Positions 24,989 to 32,490 of a stretch of DNA of 64,000 nucleotides are shown in pieces; positions within the stretch are counted from its first letter, which is position 1; every line of letters begins with the position of its first letter. The notes below the pieces were generated by a model. That model was not told the DNA's origin. It ran no database searches and saw only the letters and a list, made by a program, of their open reading frames with translations. This DNA comes from Bin5 sp022821545 (GTDB lineage Bacteria; Chloroflexota; Anaerolineae; Caldilineales; Caldilineaceae). The position numbers and the translations under genes were made by a program. The stretch is taken from contig CAXXLO010000002.1 of assembly GCA_963664085.2 (NCBI GenBank), positions 4,650,001 through 4,714,000 of the forward strand, given 5' to 3'.

Positions 24989-26617
24989 TCACCGCCTGAG
25001 GGGCCAGGGAAGCACACCGACCCGTTCCGCCCAGGCGTGATAGAGGCCCGCGAACTCCGCCGTTTTGGGGCGATTCTTCCCGCTCAGATCGTTCAGTTCG
25101 GTCCGGTCTTCCACCATGTCGTAGAGTTCCCACTGGTCGCCATGTCTGCTGACCAGTTTCCACTGACCCAACCGAACGGCTCGATTGCCTTCGTGTTCCC
25201 AGAAAATATGCCCTTCCCGGCTCCAGTTTGCGCCCCTCAGCAGGGGCAGAAAGCTCTCTCCTTCCAGGGGCAATACCGGCCGCCCGTTGTACTCGTCGGG
25301 GTGGGCAATGCCGGCGGCGTCAAGGAACGTCGGCAGAATATCGATGATGTGGCAGGCCTCATGCACGATCTGACTGGGTTGAATCGTTGAGGGCCAGTGG
25401 GCGATCAGCGGCGTGGAGATTCCGCCCTCGTGAACCCAGTGCTTGTACAGCCGAAACGGCGCATTGGAAGCGTTCGCCCAGGGGAGATCGTAGCTCATAA
25501 AGGTATGCGCGCCGCCGGGAAGGAGATCGGGATCGTTTCCGACCCGCATTGGTCTGCCGTCCGGCGTCCAGTCGCTGTAGCGGTCAACCCAGCCGTTTTC
25601 CGAGAGGAATTCAGCGCAACCGCCGTTATCGGAAAGGAAGAGAATTAGCGTGTTCTCGTCCTGCCCCGAAGCCTCCAGCGCAGCCAGAATTCGCCCGACG
25701 CCCTGGTCCATCCGGTCAACTTGCGCGGCATAGACGGCCATGCGCATGTCTTCCCAGTCCCGATTGCGCGTATCCTCCCAGGGCGGCGCGGAGGCGTCGC
25801 GGGGGGAGATCTCCCAGCGGCTGTCAAGAAGCCCCATCCCTTTCAGTTCCTCATGGCGGGCGGTTCGCAGGGCGTCCCACCCTCCCTTGCGATAGTGTCC
25901 TTCGTACTTGGCGATGTCTTGCGGCAGGGCGTGCAGCGGCCAGTGTGGGGCGGTGTAGGACACGTAGAGGAAGAAGGGATCTTCGGTTAGCGAAGCCTCT
26001 TCGATCATCTTCACGGCCTGGTCGCTGATGGCGTCAGTGTAGTAGTAGTCGCCCGCCGCGCCGCTCTGATCCGTCTGCCCTCTTCCCTGGCGCCCGGGCT
26101 CCCCCCCTTGATTGACAAGAGAATCGTCCTCCATCAGCGAGTAGGGCGCGAAAAAGCTGCCTGCTCCGTCCAGCGTGCCGTAATAGCGGTCAAACCCGCG
26201 CTGGCGGGGCGTCGGGTGCCCCTCTTCGCCCGGCCGCCAGCTTTCCGGCCGCGTTGGGTCGTAGGCGCCGCCTACGTGCCACTTGCCGGACATAAAGGTG
26301 CGGTAGCCGCCGCCTTTGAGTGCCTCCGCGATCGTCACGACGTCGTCTCGCAAGTATCCCTGGTAAGAAGGCGAGCCGGTATTCTCCATCATGTGGCCGA
26401 TACCGGCCTGGTGCGGGTAGGCGCCGGTGAGCATGCAGGCTCGCGTCGGGCAGCAACGGGCATAGTTGTACATCTGCGAGAACCGCATTCCGCCATGGGC
26501 CAGCCTGTCCAGATTGGGCGTCCGGATTTCCGATCCATAACAGCCGATGTCGGAGAAGCCCATGTCGTCCACAAGGATAAGGACAAAGTTCGGGCGCGGT
26601 GTTGGAGAATTTGTCAT
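24989..26617 (-). CDS. Sulfatase (arylsulfatase-type)
   Basis: A 542-residue type I sulfatase. The N-terminus has the metal-binding FVLILVDDMGFSDIGCYG (Asp17, Asp18). The formylglycine motif is C55-x-P57-x-R59 (CCPTRACMLTG), so maturation needs a formylglycine-generating enzyme, not seen here. Later metal ligands lie in LILFLSDNGG. The C-terminal subdomain ends with WELYDMVEDRTELNDLS, typical of sulfatases acting on sulfated sugars or aryl sulfates. No signal peptide is evident. The start is ATG 26617 with CGGAG upstream; a frame open to 26851 has no supporting site and would overlap the aminotransferase gene. The substrate is unknown. Confidence 0.92.
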   Translation of the reverse strand: MTNSPTPRPNFVLILVDDMGFSDIGCYGSEIRTPNLDRLAHGGMRFSQMYNYARCCPTRACMLTGAYPHQAGIGHMMENTGSPSYQGYLRDDVVTIAEALKGGGYRTFMSGKWHVGGAYDPTRPESWRPGEEGHPTPRQRGFDRYYGTLDGAGSFFAPYSLMEDDSLVNQGGEPGRQGRGQTDQSGAAGDYYYTDAISDQAVKMIEEASLTEDPFFLYVSYTAPHWPLHALPQDIAKYEGHYRKGGWDALRTARHEELKGMGLLDSRWEISPRDASAPPWEDTRNRDWEDMRMAVYAAQVDRMDQGVGRILAALEASGQDENTLILFLSDNGGCAEFLSENGWVDRYSDWTPDGRPMRVGNDPDLLPGGAHTFMSYDLPWANASNAPFRLYKHWVHEGGISTPLIAHWPSTIQPSQIVHEACHIIDILPTFLDAAGIAHPDEYNGRPVLPLEGESFLPLLRGANWSREGHIFWEHEGNRAVRLGQWKLVSRHGDQWELYDMVEDRTELNDLSGKNRPKTAEFAGLYHAWAERVGVLPWPLRR

Positions 26618-26721
26618 TTGAGACTCCGTGGCGCAGCTCTTTGGTTTGAGGAGTGCGGAAGAGGAGGGTGCCCATGCGGCTCTGGGCGTCGGGTCGGGAC
26701 GACCATTCCCGAGAACTGTAC

Positions 26722-28107
26722 TCAGCCCGTAATCAGGTGCGGCGCATGCTCCTGCACATACGGTTTGACGACCTCCAGACTCTGGCCCATAACGTCGATG
26801 GCCGTGTCGATCTCCTTTTCCGACATTGGCGTGGAGATCGCGTACTGGCACCTGGGCGCGCTGAAAATGCCGCGGTTCATCATTTCGAGGTGAAGCAGCT
26901 TTGGCAAGTCCAGCGCTTTCTCCTGCGCCGCCACGGCATCGCGGGCATTGCTTATCTTCCCGCGGCTCCAGTGGATGCGGATAATCGACCCGCTGCCGAC
27001 GGCGCGAATTCCCACTCCGCCTGATAGAAACGCTGCGTTCAGTCCGTTTCTCAGCCGCTGGCCCAGCTCGTTGATCCTTGCCACCTGGCCGGCTCCGAAC
27101 TCCTTCATCGTCGCCAGGCCGGCTGCCATCGTAATGTTGTTGCCGTTAAAAGTACCGTTATGGGGGATCGTCATGGGGTGGGTCGGGTCGAACGGCGCCA
27201 TGATCTCTTTGCGTCCGCCGAACGCCGCCAGCGGCAGTCCGCCGCCGATAAACTTGGCAATGGAGGTCAGGTCGGGCGTCACTCCGATCGTGGCCTGAAA
27301 CCCGCCGACGTCCTGCCGGAAGGTCATGATCTCGTCAAAGATCAGGAGCGCCTCGAATTCGTCAGCCAGCTGCCTGACGCCCTGCAGGTAGCCGGGCTCG
27401 GGTTCCACGCCGCCGCCAGCGCCGAGGGCGGGTTCCAGAATTATGCCGGCGACGTCGTCGCCGTGCGCGCGCAGAAGTCCTCGCAGGGCATCCAGATCAT
27501 TGAACGGCGCAACCAGCATGCCTGCCAGCGTCGATTCGGGCACGCCTCTGCTCGAAAGCCTCGGACGGGGCAGGCCCTCTTCAGCCGTGTCCGGCTGCAT
27601 GTTCAGCTGTACGGAGTCGTGAGAGCCGTGATAGCCGCCGTCCATCTTAATGACAATATCCTTGCCTGTGAACGCCCTCGCCGCCCGCATCGCCAGGAGT
27701 GTCGCTTCCGTACCGGAATTGCAGTAACGAACGCTGTCAAAACTGGGTACGCGACTGCAGAGCATTTCTGCATGAACGACCGTCACTTCGGCGGCGGACC
27801 CGAGTACGGTACCGCGGGCTGCCTGTTCCTGGATGGCGCTGACCGTTGCCGGGTGGGCGTGACCGTGTATCAAGGAGGTGTAGTTGTTGAGAAAGTCGAT
27901 GTATTGGTTCTCGTCGTAGTCATAAATGAAACACCCTTCGCCATGCGTCATGTAGGCAGGGTGAGGCGTGTAGTATGAAGCCGCCCTCGTGTCTCCGCCG
28001 GGCATCGACCCTTCCGCGCGCGAGTTCCACTCGCCTGATCCTCGCGTGCGCTGGAGAAAGGTATCAGTGACCGAGCTGGCGGCGTCCTGGCTTGTTCTGG
28101 AACTCAC
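26722..28107 (-). CDS. Class III aminotransferase, glutamate-1-semialdehyde aminomutase-like
   Basis: A 461-residue PLP enzyme. PLP-site features are NSGTEATLLAMRAAR, the Asp of LLIFDEIMTFR (Asp258) and the Schiff-base Lys285 in SIAKFIGGGLPLAAFGG. The overall plan matches glutamate-1-semialdehyde 2,1-aminomutase (HemL). It sits by a sulfatase rather than haem genes and has an N-terminal extension, so it may be a HemL paralogue acting on another amino compound. The start is GTG 28107, set by GGAGGT six bases upstream. The sulfatase gene follows after 104 bp on the same strand. Confidence 0.85.
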   Translation of the reverse strand: MSSRTSQDAASSVTDTFLQRTRGSGEWNSRAEGSMPGGDTRAASYYTPHPAYMTHGEGCFIYDYDENQYIDFLNNYTSLIHGHAHPATVSAIQEQAARGTVLGSAAEVTVVHAEMLCSRVPSFDSVRYCNSGTEATLLAMRAARAFTGKDIVIKMDGGYHGSHDSVQLNMQPDTAEEGLPRPRLSSRGVPESTLAGMLVAPFNDLDALRGLLRAHGDDVAGIILEPALGAGGGVEPEPGYLQGVRQLADEFEALLIFDEIMTFRQDVGGFQATIGVTPDLTSIAKFIGGGLPLAAFGGRKEIMAPFDPTHPMTIPHNGTFNGNNITMAAGLATMKEFGAGQVARINELGQRLRNGLNAAFLSGGVGIRAVGSGSIIRIHWSRGKISNARDAVAAQEKALDLPKLLHLEMMNRGIFSAPRCQYAISTPMSEKEIDTAIDVMGQSLEVVKPYVQEHAPHLITG

Positions 28108-28482
28108 GGCAGACCTCCATGTGGGCCCTGCGCTGGCGCTGGTTTGCGAATCCTGTCGTGATGGCCGGGAATCGAAGCCTCTTTCCTTCACTCGTTGGAT
28201 TGTAGGATTGTAGCATACAGTTTCGGTCGCAACAATGGGCCTTGTGAAACGCGGCGCCTTCCTCTCTCGCGACGCGCGAATTGTAGGCGCGGCGCTTCTC
28301 GGCTATATTTGACCTGTTTGTGATGGTCTGAATGAGAATCGATACCGGGGAGGGAACAGAACAACCAAAGTCGCCGTCTTAATCTGTGGTTGGAATCCTT
28401 AGCAGCCTGGCTCTGTCGTCAGACTCAGGCAGCAAAGTCGGGAAAGGTCTTATGCACGCAATCACAGAAAGCGAGGTGGGGA
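28108..28482. other. Divergent intergenic region, aminotransferase / L,D-transpeptidase operon
   Basis: A 375-bp gap. It contains the plus-strand promoter candidate at 28281-28309 and a leader of about 165 nt to the L,D-transpeptidase start. No other gene is credible in it. Confidence 0.5.
28281..28309 (+). promoter_or_regulatory. Promoter candidate for L,D-transpeptidase operon
   Basis: TTGTAG (28281-28286), a 17-bp spacer and TATATT (28304-28309). Confidence 0.5.
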
Positions 28483-29847
28483 ATGAGACGGCTACTGAAT
28501 CCCTTGATTCGAGGGACACTGGCCCTCATGTTGGCCGGCACTGCTACATTTTCACTTTTCAGAAATGCATCCGCTTATGAAGTACACGTCGTCCAACCGG
28601 GCGAAACTCTGACCGGGATCGCCAAGCACTATGGTATGACGGTTTCAGACCTGAGGAGGCTGAACAGCCTACGGGACGCCAACTTCGTCTGGTACGGACA
28701 GCGTCTCGTGGTCGATGGCGGTGAAACGCCAACCGTCGCGACCCAGGCCGCCGGAGGCTACCGGCTTTACCGGGTTCGGGCGGGCGACTCTCTAACCAAT
28801 CTTGCAAGTCGCCACGGCCTGAGCGTGTCGCGACTGGCGCAGATCAACGGCATTTCGCCGCTTCGCTGGCTGTACAGCGGCCAAGTATTGCGCTTGCCTC
28901 GTCCCCCGGCGCCCGTACGGGCCGCAGCGTCGGTTTCGCAAGTTGGCGCCGGAGAAGGAAGCCTCGGAGCCGTTCAGCGATACACAATTAAGCCGGGCGA
29001 CACGCTGACGCGCCTTGCGCAACGGCATGGCATCAGTCTGTCGAGGCTCATGTCCATGAACGGCCTGTCGTCGGCAAGGTGGCTGTACGTTGGTCAAGTA
29101 GTGTTCGTTCCTGTCGGGCGGGGGTCCGCCGGATTGGTACCTGCCCGGGAGGACGCCCCACTGGTTCCCGCTATGCAGTCTGCCCCGCCTGTTCCTTCGT
29201 TGCAACAGGGGCTGAGCCATGCCGCTGTACATACGGTGCGGAACGGAGAACATCTCAAAGTCATTGCGGGGCAGTATGGCGTCAACCATGCCGCAATAGC
29301 GAGGTTGAACAACTTGACAAACCGCAGTATCCTTGAAGAGGGTCAGGAACTGCGAATCCCATCAGAGAACGCGCTCGAACTCCTGGCGGGGATGGAACAG
29401 AGACTTGACCAGTCCCGGTATCCTACGTCTTCGGAACGATGGATCGAAGTTGACCTGAGCGAACAGATGGCGATCGCCTATGAAGGAACTACGCCCGTAA
29501 AAGCGTTTGTTATCTCCACCGGAGTGGGGAATACGCCCACGGTTCGAGGTACCTTCCGCATTTGGGCCAAGATCGCAATGCAGGATATGCGGGGCGGCAG
29601 CCGCGCCGCGGGCACATACTACCATCTGAGGGACGTCAAAAACGTACAATACTTCCATCGGAGCTACGGCTTTCATGGAACGTACTGGCATGATAACTTC
29701 GGCACGCCCATGAGCCGGGGCTGCATCAATATGACAAATGAGGACGCCAAATGGCTCTTCGATTGGACTTCACCTGCGGTCTACACTGATGACTGGCTGT
29801 TCAGCAACAACGCCAATCCCGGCACCCTGGTGATGGTCCATGAATAG
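28483..29847 (+). CDS. L,D-transpeptidase with four LysM domains
   Basis: A 454-residue exported protein. The signal peptide is residues 1-31. LysM repeats lie at about 33-77, 93-138, 166-210 and 249-292, each with the H/Y-x-V-x-x-G-[DE]-x-L pattern. A YkuD catalytic domain spans 319-453 with His398 (GFHGTYWH) and nucleophile Cys414 (SRGCINM). It would bind peptidoglycan or chitin-like glycan through LysM and form 3-3 cross-links or attach proteins. ATG 28483 is chosen for the GCGAGGTGGGGA ribosome site. Its stop overlaps the start of the next L,D-transpeptidase gene (ATGAATAG), so the two are translationally coupled. Confidence 0.92.
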   Translation: MRRLLNPLIRGTLALMLAGTATFSLFRNASAYEVHVVQPGETLTGIAKHYGMTVSDLRRLNSLRDANFVWYGQRLVVDGGETPTVATQAAGGYRLYRVRAGDSLTNLASRHGLSVSRLAQINGISPLRWLYSGQVLRLPRPPAPVRAAASVSQVGAGEGSLGAVQRYTIKPGDTLTRLAQRHGISLSRLMSMNGLSSARWLYVGQVVFVPVGRGSAGLVPAREDAPLVPAMQSAPPVPSLQQGLSHAAVHTVRNGEHLKVIAGQYGVNHAAIARLNNLTNRSILEEGQELRIPSENALELLAGMEQRLDQSRYPTSSERWIEVDLSEQMAIAYEGTTPVKAFVISTGVGNTPTVRGTFRIWAKIAMQDMRGGSRAAGTYYHLRDVKNVQYFHRSYGFHGTYWHDNFGTPMSRGCINMTNEDAKWLFDWTSPAVYTDDWLFSNNANPGTLVMVHE

Positions 29848-30637
29848 GTGCCGGTTCAGCAACCATTTCCGCCACGGGAGTCTACCCGCAATGGCAAGAA
29901 GACTGGGATTTTCACTGGTGATGGCCCTGTTCTGTGGACTTATGTTCAACGGATGGGGCCATCCGGTTCCGGCCTTTGCCGCCGGAAAGCTCGTGCCGTT
30001 TCCCCAGACGCCTGCCACTGAGGGCATGCAGGTTGGCCTGGACTTGCTGCCTCCTCTCCCCTTCAGAGGCGCGACGATGGACCTGCCTCGCGTGCGCGAG
30101 GAGCAGGAAGAGTTACTGGCCGGCGACGTTCAGGTCCGGTTGGTGGATGATTCCGAATACGTAGTTTCGGCGAACGGTGTAACCCAGCTCCATCTGGATG
30201 TGAGTCGGGCCCGCCTCGAGGGAGAGAAGTGGATCGAAGTCAGTCTGAGTGACCAGACGCTATACGCCTGGGACGGCGATCAGCTGGCGAACGAATTCCT
30301 TATCTCATCCGGTGTTCTGGCTTATCCCACGATCACCGGCGTCTTTCGTATGTGGGCGCGCACGCCTTCACAGACAATGTCCGGCGGCTCGGTCGCCGCC
30401 GGCACCTACTACAATTTGCCCAATGTGCAGTGGGTACAGTACTTTTACGGCGAATTCGCGCTTCACGGTACCTACTGGCACAACAACTTCGGCACCCCCA
30501 TGAGCCACGGCTGCGTAAACCTGACGATTGAGGATGCCGAATGGTTGTTCAACTGGACATTCCCCGAGTGGAACGGCGCCGGGGGATGGATACGCACGAC
30601 GGAGAGTGACGCCACCTTGGTGTGGGTCCACAGATAA
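29840..30637 (+). CDS. L,D-transpeptidase (YkuD) without LysM
   Basis: A 265-residue protein. A signal peptide ends near AFAAG (residues 20-49), a spacer follows, then a YkuD domain at about 130-265 with His209 (ALHGTYWH) and Cys225 (SHGCVNL). The catalytic domain is closely similar to that of the preceding gene (W-I-E-V-x-L-S-x-Q, HGTYWHxNFGTPMS), which indicates local duplication. The start overlaps the previous stop by 8 nt; an internal ATG at 29891 would shorten the N-terminus. The stop overlaps the next ATG by one base (TAATG). Confidence 0.9.
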   Translation: MNRCRFSNHFRHGSLPAMARRLGFSLVMALFCGLMFNGWGHPVPAFAAGKLVPFPQTPATEGMQVGLDLLPPLPFRGATMDLPRVREEQEELLAGDVQVRLVDDSEYVVSANGVTQLHLDVSRARLEGEKWIEVSLSDQTLYAWDGDQLANEFLISSGVLAYPTITGVFRMWARTPSQTMSGGSVAAGTYYNLPNVQWVQYFYGEFALHGTYWHNNFGTPMSHGCVNLTIEDAEWLFNWTFPEWNGAGGWIRTTESDATLVWVHR

Positions 30638-31320
30638 TGGCAACAAGATCAAAATCGAGAAAGAAATCGCGGGCCAGGGGCGGCAGGCACTCTCAGAGGG
30701 GCGTTGATGGCCGCCTGGCCCGGCCGTCCCGCCAGGAATTGCGAGAGGTCGCCGCCAAGAGGAGACTCAGGCAGAATCTCTACGTGTATGGAGGCGGCGC
30801 CATACTCGTTGCCATCGTGGCGCTTGTCATCTTCGTAAACATTCGCAATGCTGCGCCGGTTGGCGGCGAGGAGTCGTGGCCCTCACAGGGAAATACGCAC
30901 ATTCAACAGGGCAGCGCCTCTCCAATCGAATACAACACCACGCCTCCAACTTCCGGTCCTCACTATCCCGGCCTGGCCCCCTGGGACATCTACGACGAGC
31001 CGATTCGCTATGAGCAGGTCGTCCATAACATGGAGGATGGGGGCGTTATCGTCTACTATCAGTGTGAAGAAGACTGCCCGGAACTGAGGGAACAGCTGGC
31101 GGAGGTGGTCAGACCCTATGTTAACCGGGGGCGGCACGTGCTCATGATGCCGAATGATCCCGATTGGACCGGCTTTGGATCGCAGTCGGCTCACAAGGAC
31201 ATGGGGGCTCGCATCGCTCTGACTGCCTGGCAGAGGCTGGACAAGCTCGACGAGTTTGACGAGGACCGAATCCGCAACTTCATTGACAGATACGAGGGAA
31301 TCGACCATCACGTGAGATAG
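30637..31320 (+). CDS. DUF3105 family membrane protein
   Basis: A 227-residue protein. A Lys/Arg-rich cytoplasmic N-terminus precedes one membrane helix (VYGGGAILVAIVALVIFV) and an extracytoplasmic DUF3105 domain. Signature blocks are YNTTPPTSGPHYPGLAPW, YEQVVHNMEDGGVIVYYQC and the C-x-x-x-C of CEEDC. DUF3105 function is unknown; it is common in Chloroflexota and Actinobacteria. The start is coupled to the previous stop (TAATG), which places it in an operon with the two L,D-transpeptidases and suggests an envelope role. Three 13-bp repeats begin at its stop codon. Confidence 0.88.
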   Translation: MATRSKSRKKSRARGGRHSQRGVDGRLARPSRQELREVAAKRRLRQNLYVYGGGAILVAIVALVIFVNIRNAAPVGGEESWPSQGNTHIQQGSASPIEYNTTPPTSGPHYPGLAPWDIYDEPIRYEQVVHNMEDGGVIVYYQCEEDCPELREQLAEVVRPYVNRGRHVLMMPNDPDWTGFGSQSAHKDMGARIALTAWQRLDKLDEFDEDRIRNFIDRYEGIDHHVR

Positions 31321-31348
31321 CAACGTGAGATAGTCACGTGAGGTAGTC
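31310..31348 (+). repeat. 13-bp tandem repeat at DUF3105 stop codon
   Basis: Three copies of ACGTGAGRTAG plus two bases (31310-31322, 31323-31335, 31336-31348). The first copy supplies the final codons and the TAG stop; the others follow in the 3' untranslated region. Confidence 0.8.
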
Positions 31349-31406
31349 ACCACGTCAGACAGGCCGCAATGACGCCCCGTCAGACGCATGTTTCCTGGCA
31401 GAAAAA

Positions 31407-31437
31407 GGCCCACAGCAAATGCTGTGGGCCTTGATTT
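31407..31437. terminator. Bidirectional rho-independent terminator
   Basis: A perfect 11-bp stem (31407-31417 with 31420-31430) with flanking A-run and T-run, between the convergent DUF3105 gene and def. Confidence 0.9.
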
Positions 31438-31455
31438 TTCTCAGAACCGGCGAGG

Positions 31456-32007
31456 CTATTCGCCCTGGCCAAACAGCTTTGTTACCGGCACCAGCTCCGG
31501 TTCACCCTCTTCCACCTCAACAACCTTATACACCTGTTCAGCTACGTCGATCATCAGCACGCCGCCCAGATGATCGATTTCATGCTGGAAGATGCGCGCC
31601 AGCCAGTCGTAAGCCTTGATTCGCAGAGACTTTCCGTGGCGGTCTTGGGCCTTGACCAGAACGAACGTAGCCCGGTCCACCTCGGCAGCCAGGCCGGGCA
31701 GACTCAAGCACGCTTCATGAGCGATCTCCGAGCCTTTTGCCTTGACCAGCTCCGGGTTGATCAGCTCATAACGCCGCATCGTCTCCTCCGGCCGCTCCTC
31801 GTCTTCAGGAAACTCGATGACGAAGATGCGCTGGTTCAGGCCCACCTGCGGCGCAGCCAGACCGACGCCTTTACCACTGCGCATCGTCTCCACCATGTTC
31901 TCCAGGAGCTGGTGGAGACGCCGGTCGAAGGTCCGCACGCGTCTTGCCGGCCGTCGCAGCCGTTCTCCATCTTCGTCCCATATCGTCAGAATCCTGAGTT
32001 TCGGCAT
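31456..32007 (-). CDS. def: Peptide deformylase
   Basis: A 183-residue deformylase that removes the N-formyl group from nascent proteins. Motif 1 is GVGLAAPQVG (47-56), motif 2 is HEACLSLPG with metal ligand Cys100, and motif 3 is QHEIDHL with His142, Glu143 and His146. Motif 2 usually reads EGCLS; here the Gly is Ala, a change seen in divergent PDFs. The C-terminus is acidic. fmt is not adjacent. It is followed by the shared terminator. Confidence 0.95.
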   Translation of the reverse strand: MPKLRILTIWDEDGERLRRPARRVRTFDRRLHQLLENMVETMRSGKGVGLAAPQVGLNQRIFVIEFPEDEERPEETMRRYELINPELVKAKGSEIAHEACLSLPGLAAEVDRATFVLVKAQDRHGKSLRIKAYDWLARIFQHEIDHLGGVLMIDVAEQVYKVVEVEEGEPELVPVTKLFGQGE

Positions 32008-32047
32008 GTCAAGAGTGTGGTTGGGCGGGCGTCACAAGGCCCTGCGT

Positions 32048-32467
32048 TTAGCGCTGCGGGATGATAATCATGGTCAAACGACTGATATTGACCAGGCGCT
32101 CGCTCTCATCCTCGATGCGAATCTCCCACACGTGGGTGCGCCGGCCCGTGTGAATCGGGCGAACTGTCCCATAGACATAGCCGCCCTGAACTGAGCGCAG
32201 ATGGTTGCCGTTTATGTCCAGCCCCACCGCAGTCAGCGAGCTCCGGTCTATCATCGCGTTGGACGCCACACTTCCCATCGTCTCCGCCAGCGCGATGGAG
32301 GCGCCCCCGTGCAGCAGTCCGTAGGGCTGTACCGTTCGGCCGTCCACGGGCATGCGGGCGCACATAAAATCAGCGCCAACCTCGGTGAACTCGATACCGA
32401 GGTTGGCGGCTAGTGTCCCCTCGCTCATCCTGTTGATGGCAGCGACGGTCATTTCAGGATTGAACAT
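32048..32467 (-). CDS. PaaI/YdiI-type hotdog thioesterase
   Basis: A 139-residue single hotdog-fold protein. The hotdog helix has YGLLHGGASIALAETMGSVA with a conserved HGG and the catalytic Glu of AETMGS. Family members hydrolyse acyl-CoA or aryl-CoA thioesters, as in menaquinone or enterobactin side-product cleaning. The N-terminal NRMSEGTLAANLGIEFTEVG fits the YdiI/EntH branch. It lies 40 bp upstream of def on the same strand. Confidence 0.88.
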   Translation of the reverse strand: MFNPEMTVAAINRMSEGTLAANLGIEFTEVGADFMCARMPVDGRTVQPYGLLHGGASIALAETMGSVASNAMIDRSSLTAVGLDINGNHLRSVQGGYVYGTVRPIHTGRRTHVWEIRIEDESERLVNISRLTMIIIPQR

Positions 32468-32490
32468 CGACCTATATCATATGCTTGTGT

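Noticed and set aside
26618..26851. N-terminal extension of the sulfatase
   Set aside because: It overlaps the aminotransferase gene, is low-complexity and has no ribosome site; ATG 26617 begins right before the sulfatase fold.
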